DNA of 19,651 nt from Gammaproteobacteria bacterium (lineage in GTDB: Bacteria > Pseudomonadota > Gammaproteobacteria > J044): the NCBI GenBank assembly GCA_003696465.1, contig RFHG01000197.1, positions 1 through 19,651 of the forward strand, written 5' to 3'. The notes below the pieces were generated by a model, which was given only the letters and a program-made list of their open reading frames with translations, was not told the DNA's origin and ran no database searches. The translations under genes and the position numbers were made by a program. Shown in pieces: positions 14,512 through 19,651 of this stretch (positions are counted from its first letter, which is position 1; every line of letters starts with the position of its first letter).

Positions 14512-14578
14512 CTGCGTCGGATTCCGCTGTGCCCAAATGGGGTATTCGTGACCGGCGCAGGGTGTATTAGGATACGCC
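14512..14578 (+). ncRNA. Structured leader or possible small RNA, two hairpins
   Basis: CTGCGTCGG (14512-14520) pairs with CCGGCGCAG (14552-14560) over 9 bp with one G-U, enclosing a smaller CCC-AAAT-GGG hairpin (14532-14541). Directly after it, GGTGTAT (14561-14567) pairs with ATACGCC (14572-14578) with one G-U and a TAGG loop. Folding starts at the predicted transcription start. It matches no riboswitch class I know. A 5' UTR control element or a small RNA are both possible. Confidence 0.35.
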
Positions 14579-14666
14579 AACGAATTGAGTCGCCAACAAT
14601 TTCCGGTCTGCATGCAGGGGCATCATGGATTGCCGGCATGCAGCCGCCACAGACAGAGACCCGAAC

Positions 14667-15125
14667 ATGAGTGAACAAGACGACCGCACACAAAATGAAC
14701 AGGACATGGACCTCTCCAGCGGTATTGCCGCGTTCGAGGCCAAGCATTTCGCCCAGGCCATGAAACTGCTCTTTCCCCTGGCCGAGGCCGGCGAGCCCGA
14801 GGCCCAGCATCGCGTCGCCATCATGTACCAGAACGGCCTTGGCGTGACCCCCAGCGACGAGGAGGCCTTCAAGTGGATGAAGGCGGCGGCCGAGCAGGGG
14901 CATGCCATTGCCCAGCACGGGCTCGGCTTCATGTACATGGAGGGCGAGTGCACCGAGAAGGATCCGCAGAAGGCCATCGAGTGGTTTACCAGGGCTGCGG
15001 AACAGGGGCTGGTGGGCTCCCTGACCACGCTGGCCATGATGTACGAGCAGGGCAATGGCGTGGAGAAGGATCTGGCCAAGGCTCGCGAGCTGTACAAGAA
15101 GGCCGGTTTCGAAAACGGCGTCTGA
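14667..15125 (+). CDS. Sel1-repeat (SLR) protein
   Basis: This 152-residue soluble protein carries three 36-residue Sel1-like repeats at about 46-81, 82-117 and 118-152. Each has the pattern AxxxLGxMYxxGxGVxxDxxKAxxWxxxAAxQG, for example FMYMEGECTEKDPQKAIEW. Residues 1-45 form a charged leader and a first helical hairpin (FEAKHFAQAMKLLFPLAEAG). The start is uncertain: ATG 14667 was chosen, while an in-frame ATG at 14625 would add 14 non-helical residues and has AGGGG only 4 nt away. There is no signal peptide. SLR proteins usually act as protein-protein adaptors in signalling or assembly. It is the first gene of the MoxR unit, 36 nt upstream of the ATPase. Confidence 0.85.
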   Translation: MSEQDDRTQNEQDMDLSSGIAAFEAKHFAQAMKLLFPLAEAGEPEAQHRVAIMYQNGLGVTPSDEEAFKWMKAAAEQGHAIAQHGLGFMYMEGECTEKDPQKAIEWFTRAAEQGLVGSLTTLAMMYEQGNGVEKDLAKARELYKKAGFENGV

Positions 15126-15161
15126 GCGCCCCTGCCCCAAAACCGAATACAGGAATCCGAC

Positions 15162-16205
15162 ATGCGCCCAGCACTGCTGCAGACCGTACTGGACAGAGAA
15201 TTCGAAAGCACCGAGAGTGGCCATCACACGCCGGTCATGCTGTGGGGCCCGCCTGGCGTGGGCAAGTCGCAGATGATTGCGCAGGTGGCCGAACGCCATG
15301 GCGTGCCGGTGATCGACATCCGGCTGTCGCAAATGGAGCCGAGCGATCTGCGCGGCATCCCCTTCCGCAACGGCGATACGGTGGAGTGGGCCCCGCCCGC
15401 GATGCTGCCCGATGCAAAGCGGCATGGACCGCGCGGGGTGCTGTTTCTGGACGAGATCACCTCCGCACCACCCAGTGTGTCGGCGGCTGCCTATCAGCTC
15501 ATCCTCGACCGCAAGCTGGGCGCTTACGAGGTGCCGGAGGGCTGGGCCATCTTCGCCGCGGGCAACCGTCAGGGCGACCGGGGGGTGACCTATACCATGC
15601 CTGCGCCCCTGGCCAACCGCTTCTCGCATTACGAGGTGGAAGTGCACCTCGACGACTGGGTCCACTGGGCCTACAACAACGGCATCGACGACCGGCTCAT
15701 CGGCTTCCTGCGCTTCCGTCCCGATCTGCTGTTCGATTTCGATCCGGCGCACAATCCGGTGGCCTTTCCCTCGCCGCGTTCCTGGGAGTTTGCCCACAAT
15801 GCCCTGCAGAAGTTCCAGGATCACCCGGAGGTGTTCCTTGGCGCCCTGCAGGCCTGTGTCGGACCGGCGGCCGGGGTCGAGCTGAAGGCCTTCATCGACA
15901 ACCTCGACCAGATGCCGGATCTCGATGCCATCCTGCGCGGCGAGAAGGTGCCCACGCCGAAGGAAGTGGATCTTCAGTATGCCGTCGCATCTGCGCTGGT
16001 GGGGCGGGCCATCCGAGCCAGGGGCACGCCCGAGGCACAGGAGGTCTATGGCCGTATTCTCGACTATGCCGGCAGTTTCCGGCAGCGGGAAATGGGCGTG
16101 ATGCTGGTGTCCGACATGCACCGCGCCATTGGCGAGGAGCTGTTCGAGGTGCCGCAGTTTGCCCAGTGGGCCGACAAGATCGCCGACGTGATGTTGTATA
16201 CCTGA
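15162..16205 (+). CDS. MoxR-family AAA+ ATPase
   Basis: This 347-residue AAA+ protein has Walker A GPPGVGKSQ (29-37), Walker B GVLFLDEIT with D97-E98, sensor-1 residue N135 in IFAAGNR and an arginine-finger-like APLANRF (148-154). Between Walker A and B are DIRLSQMEPSDLRGIPF and WAPPAMLP, typical of the MoxR group and close to the CbbQ/NorQ-like type. AGGA at 15151-15154 sits 7 nt before the ATG. MoxR ATPases work with VWA-domain partners as chaperones for metal-cofactor insertion or enzyme activation, and the next gene, 7 nt downstream, encodes such a partner. The target is unknown; neighbours point to siroheme or sulfur metabolism, which is inference. Confidence 0.92.
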   Translation: MRPALLQTVLDREFESTESGHHTPVMLWGPPGVGKSQMIAQVAERHGVPVIDIRLSQMEPSDLRGIPFRNGDTVEWAPPAMLPDAKRHGPRGVLFLDEITSAPPSVSAAAYQLILDRKLGAYEVPEGWAIFAAGNRQGDRGVTYTMPAPLANRFSHYEVEVHLDDWVHWAYNNGIDDRLIGFLRFRPDLLFDFDPAHNPVAFPSPRSWEFAHNALQKFQDHPEVFLGALQACVGPAAGVELKAFIDNLDQMPDLDAILRGEKVPTPKEVDLQYAVASALVGRAIRARGTPEAQEVYGRILDYAGSFRQREMGVMLVSDMHRAIGEELFEVPQFAQWADKIADVMLYT

Positions 16206-16212
16206 ACCGACG

Positions 16213-17466
16213 ATGGATCTCGAGGCGGTACAGACCAAGCTCACAGCGGCCCGTACCCGGCTGATCCTGGACAAGCCGTTTCTGGGCGCGCTGGTGCTGC
16301 GCCTGCCGATGGCCGTGGCCGACCCGAAGTGGTGCCGGACCACGGCCACGGATGCACGCAAGCTGTACTACAACCCCCAGTACATCGATGCCCTCGATGT
16401 GGAACAGGTGCAGTTCGTGCTCGCCCACGAGGCGCTGCACTGCGCGCTGTCGCACTTTGCCCGCCGCGAACACCGCAACAAGCAGCGCTGGGACCTGGCC
16501 TGCGACTACGCAATCAATCCCATCCTGCTCAAGGACGGCCTCAAGCCTCCGCCGGGCATCCTCTACGAGCGCAGCTACGAGGGCATGACGGCCGAGGAGA
16601 TCTACCCCTATATCGAGGACAACCCGCTTGAGGAGACCCTCGACGAGCATGTCTATGACAAGGACGACAACGATGCCGACGGGAAGGGCGAGAACAGCAG
16701 CGAGAACGAGGGGGACGACGGCGAGCGGGACCAGGAACAGCAGCAGAACGACGGCGGCGCCGGCAACAGCCCGGAGGCCGAGATCGACCCCAACCAGGGC
16801 GGGGCATCGCAGCCGCCTCCGCTGACCAGTACCGAGGCCGAGGAGCTGAGCGTACAGTGGCAGCAGCGCCTGGCCGGGGCCGCCCAGCAGGCCATGCAGG
16901 CCGGCAAGATGGGTGGCGAGCTGGCCCGGCTGGTGGATGAGCTGCTGCAGCCGAAACTGCCGTGGCGCATGCTGCTTGCGCGCTACATGACCGCCACCGC
17001 CCGTGACGACTACAGCTACACGCGCCCTTCCACGCGCAGGGGCGAGCCGGCCATCTACCCCAGCCTGCGCAGTGCCGAGATCAATGTACTGGTGGCGCTG
17101 GATACCAGCGGCTCGGTGTCGGATCGCGAGATTGCCGAATTCATCTCGGAAATCAACGCCATCAAGAGCACCATGCGCGCCCGCATCCTGCTCACCGCCT
17201 GCGACAGCCGGATGGCGCCGGGATCGCCCTGGGTATTCGAGCCCTGGGAGGAACTGAAGCTCCCCGAATCCTTCCAGGGGGGTGGCGGCACCAGTTTCCG
17301 TCCGGTCATCGAATGGGCCGAGGCACAGGACCGGGCCCCTGATCTCGTGGTCTATTTCACCGATGCCAAGGGTGAGTTCCCGCGACACGAGCCGGCCTTC
17401 CCCGTCATCTGGCTGGTCAAGGGACGTGCCCAGGTGCCGTGGGGCACGCGCATCCAGCTCAACTGA
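16213..17466 (+). CDS. VWA-like protein with metallopeptidase-like N-domain (DUF2201)
   Basis: This 417-residue protein is the expected partner of the MoxR ATPase. The N-terminal domain (about 1-140) has a zinc-binding-type motif H72-E73-A-L-H76, followed by CALSH81 as in the DUF2201 N-terminal domain. An acidic low-complexity linker rich in Asp, Glu, Asn and Gly spans about 140-205. The C-terminal VWA domain (about 285-417) has a complete MIDAS: DTSGS (297-301), T360 in GGGGTSF and D384 in YFTDAKGEFP. There is no signal peptide or membrane helix. It starts 7 nt after the ATPase stop, so coupling is likely. Whether the HExxH site cleaves peptides is unknown; in related pairs the VWA protein may serve as substrate adaptor. 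Confidence 0.88.
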   Translation: MDLEAVQTKLTAARTRLILDKPFLGALVLRLPMAVADPKWCRTTATDARKLYYNPQYIDALDVEQVQFVLAHEALHCALSHFARREHRNKQRWDLACDYAINPILLKDGLKPPPGILYERSYEGMTAEEIYPYIEDNPLEETLDEHVYDKDDNDADGKGENSSENEGDDGERDQEQQQNDGGAGNSPEAEIDPNQGGASQPPPLTSTEAEELSVQWQQRLAGAAQQAMQAGKMGGELARLVDELLQPKLPWRMLLARYMTATARDDYSYTRPSTRRGEPAIYPSLRSAEINVLVALDTSGSVSDREIAEFISEINAIKSTMRARILLTACDSRMAPGSPWVFEPWEELKLPESFQGGGGTSFRPVIEWAEAQDRAPDLVVYFTDAKGEFPRHEPAFPVIWLVKGRAQVPWGTRIQLN

Positions 17467-17474
17467 GGCCCGTC

Positions 17475-18653
17475 ATGCCGCTCAGCAACGAAGACAGCCT
17501 GCGACTCAATGTGATGATGGCCCAGAAGCCGAAGGCCATCCGTATCGACGATTCCAAGATGATCGTCTATGCCCTGACCGACAAGGGAGAGGCGAAGATC
17601 CAGCTCAACCCCAATACGCGCGAGGATCGCTATCTTAAAGAGGTGCGCGAGCTGCTCTCGACCCATTTCCTCGGCTCGCCCGGCGGCTATCCGGTGTACC
17701 TGCGCCGGTGGACGCGCATGGGCCAGAAACGCGACGACGAAAGCCTCGAGCGCCTGCTGCTGCTCGGTGAGCCGGAGGCCGTGGTGGCCGTCGTCCATGC
17801 AGAGACGCTGAGTGACGAGATCGCGGCCAAGGCCTGGTGGGCCATGCCCACCGCCGACAATGCGCGCAGCATGCTGCAGCATGAGGAAGTGGTGCGTGGC
17901 GAGACCGGGCCCAGGCTGGCCGAGTATCTGGTCGAGTTTCTCCCTTTCGAGGAGGAACAGTGGAAGATTGCCGAAAGCATTCGACTGGTGCTGCAGCCCG
18001 GGCTCATTTCCGAAGCCGAGCGCGAGAAGCTGTGGAAACAGGGAAAACGCAAGACCACCTATCTGCTGGGATTCATCGCCGCCGACCCGGACAACCTGCC
18101 GGAGCAGGGGGCCGAAAGCCCGCTGCTGGCGCCGCACCGGGAGGCGCTCGAGTCGCTGGCGGCAGAGGGTAACCGCTATGCCAGACAGCTGTTGCGCCTG
18201 CTGTCGCCGGCAGGGCAGGCCTTTCTCGAAACCCTGGCCCAGGTCATCAGGAAGCCCTACAACCAGGATGTGGTGGTCAACTACCTGCGCGTGATCGAGC
18301 GCTATTTTGCCGATACCCGGCCCGAGATCGCACCCGAGCGGGGCATCAACAACACCCGCCTGTACGAGGACGAGGGTTCGGATGTGGACATGCGCACCCT
18401 GATCCAGCGGGCCGAAGACTACTGTGCCGGGGCCGACAATGCCGAGGTTGCTGCCGTGCTGGAGGCATGCCCGGATCTGGCCGATGCCCTGCGCGCAGTG
18501 GTTGCCTTGTCCATGGTCAACGAGCTGGTGGTCAACCCCATCTTCGCGCGTACCGATGCCATTGGTACCGTGATGCGCAAGAAGCTGGAGCCGGTGTCCG
18601 GGCCCATCCTCGACCTGATGGGCACCCTGCAGGGCAAGAAGTCGCTTCGTTGA
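17475..18653 (+). CDS. Conserved protein resembling sulfur-metabolism protein DsrS (tentative)
   Basis: This 392-residue soluble protein has no signal peptide, membrane helix or catalytic motif I can name. The ATG at 17475 has GAGG upstream; a longer in-frame start at 17439 lies in the preceding gene. The N-terminal part reads SNEDSLRLNVMMAQKPKAIRIDD and LLSTHFLGSPGGYPVYLRRWTRMGQ, followed by mostly helical, charged segments (EAVVAVVHAETL, KAWWAMPTADNARSML, LAEYLVEFLPFEEEQW). From memory this resembles DsrS, a cytoplasmic protein encoded at the end of the dsr sulfur-oxidation cluster of purple sulfur bacteria, whose exact job is unclear. That match is tentative. Its place between the MoxR/VWA pair and a siroheme synthase gene fits a sulfur-metabolism role. 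Confidence 0.6.
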   Translation: MPLSNEDSLRLNVMMAQKPKAIRIDDSKMIVYALTDKGEAKIQLNPNTREDRYLKEVRELLSTHFLGSPGGYPVYLRRWTRMGQKRDDESLERLLLLGEPEAVVAVVHAETLSDEIAAKAWWAMPTADNARSMLQHEEVVRGETGPRLAEYLVEFLPFEEEQWKIAESIRLVLQPGLISEAEREKLWKQGKRKTTYLLGFIAADPDNLPEQGAESPLLAPHREALESLAAEGNRYARQLLRLLSPAGQAFLETLAQVIRKPYNQDVVVNYLRVIERYFADTRPEIAPERGINNTRLYEDEGSDVDMRTLIQRAEDYCAGADNAEVAAVLEACPDLADALRAVVALSMVNELVVNPIFARTDAIGTVMRKKLEPVSGPILDLMGTLQGKKSLR

Positions 18654-19189
18654 GCATCTTCAACCACAAGGTCTTCATTGGTCTGACCGTGAAACTGTCG
18701 GCCGAGGATGCCGAGCAGCACATGGCGGCCTCGCCCCGGGTGGTGGGGCGGCAGCTTGCCGAGGCGGTGGATGCACATGTGCGCGAACATGCACTGGGGT
18801 ATTATCCTCCCCTGGACTACTTCCGCGGCAGTAGCGTGCTTGATGAGGAGCTGCTGGATGCGGCCGAGAACATGGGCTGGCTGGTGTCGCGGCTGGTCCG
18901 CGAGGAACTGGGGCGGCGGCTGCGGGCCGTTTTTTCACGGGTGAGCTTCCAGACCGTGCAGACGGTGGCATTCAGCATGCCATCGGTCCGGCCGGGACAG
19001 AAGGATGCCCTGGAAAGGCTGGCGGAGCACTACACCCCGACCCGGGTGCGGGTGGATCTGGAGATGAGTCTGATCCAGAAGCGGCCCAATCCGGAGGGGC
19101 TGGAGCACTTTGCCCGCAGTGTCCTGTTGCGCTGGGTCGAACCCGCCTTCGAGGAGGTGGAGGTCACCAGCGTGCACCTGATTGAATGA
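18650..19189 (+). CDS. Hypothetical protein, 179 aa, TTG start
   Basis: I do not recognise this protein. The frame opens with TTG at 18650, overlapping the preceding stop (TTGA), which suits translational coupling; alternatives are a GTG at 18688 or an ATG at 18722, so the start is unsure. The sequence is soluble and mixed alpha/beta: a first strand KVFIGLTVKL, helix VVGRQLAEAVDAHVREHAL, aromatic patch GYYPPLDYF, helix NMGWLVSRLVREELGRRL, then SFQTVQTVAFSM, and at the end RVRVDLEMSLIQKRP and VEVTSVHLIE. There are no cysteines and no clear active-site motif. It lies 16 nt before the cysG-like gene and shares the operon, so a link to siroheme or sulfur metabolism is possible. Confidence 0.7.
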   Translation: MSIFNHKVFIGLTVKLSAEDAEQHMAASPRVVGRQLAEAVDAHVREHALGYYPPLDYFRGSSVLDEELLDAAENMGWLVSRLVREELGRRLRAVFSRVSFQTVQTVAFSMPSVRPGQKDALERLAEHYTPTRVRVDLEMSLIQKRPNPEGLEHFARSVLLRWVEPAFEEVEVTSVHLIE

Positions 19190-19205
19190 TACGAGGAACG
19201 ACACC

Positions 19206-19651
19206 TTGAGGTATTTTCCGATCTTTCTCGATCTGCACGGGCGCAAGGCGCTCGTCGTGGGGGGCGGAGACATCGCCTCGCGCAAGGCACGCAGCCTGCT
19301 CGATGCCGGCGCCAATGTGCATGTGGTTTGCCCCGAGCTTTCGGAAGAGATGCAGGCCATGGTGGCTGCCGGAGAAGTCAGTCACGAGCCTCGCCGCTTC
19401 GAGCCGGCGGATGTCGAGGCAGGGTATGCCCTGATCATCGCGGCAACCGACAAGCAGGACATCAACCGCGAGGTCTCGGAACTTGCCAACGCGCGTGGCA
19501 TTCCGGTAAATGTGGTCGATCAGCCGGAACTGTGCTCCTTCATCGTCCCGTCCGTGGTCAATCGCGACCCGGTACAGGTGGCAATTTCGACCGGGGGCGC
19601 CTCGCCGGTTCTGGCACGGCTGCTCAAGGCCCAGCTCGAGGCCTTCATCCC
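19206..19651 (+). CDS. cysG: Siroheme synthase, N-terminal part (precorrin-2 dehydrogenase/ferrochelatase)
   Basis: The visible 148 codons encode the NAD-dependent dehydrogenase/ferrochelatase domain that converts precorrin-2 to siroheme, the cofactor of sulfite and nitrite reductases. The start is TTG with GAGG 9 nt upstream; MRYFPIFLDLHGRKALVVGGG aligns with the E. coli start MDHLPIFCQL and its VGGG NAD-binding turn. Further matches are ASRKARSLLDAGANVHVVCPE, LIIAATDKQDINREVS, VNVVDQPELCSFIVPSVV and the catalytic-region stretch ISTGGASPVLARLLKAQLE. The gene runs off the end of the window, so it cannot be told whether the methyltransferase half of full CysG follows or whether this is a stand-alone CysG-N/Met8-type enzyme. 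It closes the MoxR/DsrS-like unit. Confidence 0.9.
   Translation, partial: MRYFPIFLDLHGRKALVVGGGDIASRKARSLLDAGANVHVVCPELSEEMQAMVAAGEVSHEPRRFEPADVEAGYALIIAATDKQDINREVSELANARGIPVNVVDQPELCSFIVPSVVNRDPVQVAISTGGASPVLARLLKAQLEAFI

Noticed and set aside
14625..14666. Upstream ATG start for the Sel1 protein
   Set aside because: The added residues look non-coding and AGGGG is only 4 nt away. It is kept as an alternative because the site at 14667 is also weak.
14499..16361. A 620-codon minus-strand frame opposite the Sel1 and MoxR genes
   Set aside because: Composition is typical of a reverse-strand shadow, while the plus-strand frames carry clear Sel1 and Walker motifs.
1..19651. CRISPR arrays, insertion sequences, integrases or attachment sites
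   Set aside because: No repeat-spacer pattern, transposase or integrase motif, or terminal repeats were seen. The only tandem repeat is inside infB.

Overview
The window looks like chromosomal DNA of a GC-rich, chemolithotrophic gammaproteobacterium. A sulfur-oxidising lineage near Chromatiales/Ectothiorhodospiraceae is my best guess, inferred from gene order and protein character because no database could be searched. Coding density is high, base composition looks even, and I see no insertion sequence, integrase, phage gene or CRISPR array.

Region 1 (1-9470) is conserved core. It has the 3' end of the complex I gene nuoN, a small membrane protein (DUF2818 type) overlapping its stop codon, then an initiator tRNA with a textbook sigma70 promoter and an intrinsic terminator. 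Next comes the classic transcription/translation operon rimP-nusA-infB-rbfA-truB-rpsO-pnp, ended by a strong hairpin. The metY-like tRNA in front of rimP is the same order as in E. coli. Here rpsO and pnp are only 9 nt apart, so the long leader that controls pnp in E. coli cannot fit between them.

Region 2 (9471-12940) looks like nitrogen control. A NarK/NasA-type nitrate/nitrite transporter is preceded by a near-consensus sigma54 -24/-12 element and by NtrC-like enhancer sites. The transporter overlaps a gene for a PP2C phosphatase fused to a Ser/Thr kinase with a C-terminal membrane anchor. A similar transporter-kinase pair lies in the Pseudomonas assimilatory nitrate cluster (from memory), but the nitrite and nitrate reductase genes do not follow here. 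A bidirectional terminator closes this unit.

Region 3 (12971-14368, minus strand) holds a 66-aa acidic protein of unknown function and a TrpD-like phosphoribosyltransferase-fold protein that lacks the canonical catalytic motifs.

Region 4 (14369-19651, plus strand) starts with a TATAAT promoter and a leader that can form two hairpins. It continues as a tightly packed series: a Sel1-repeat protein, a MoxR-type AAA+ ATPase, a metallopeptidase-like/VWA protein, a protein resembling the sulfur-metabolism protein DsrS, an unknown 179-aa protein, and the start of a CysG-type siroheme synthase. Gaps are 36, 7, 8, -4 and 16 nt, so co-transcription is likely. The MoxR/VWA pair next to siroheme synthesis suggests a maturation system for a siroheme or other metal enzyme. 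This is the least described part of the window and the best candidate for a new system.
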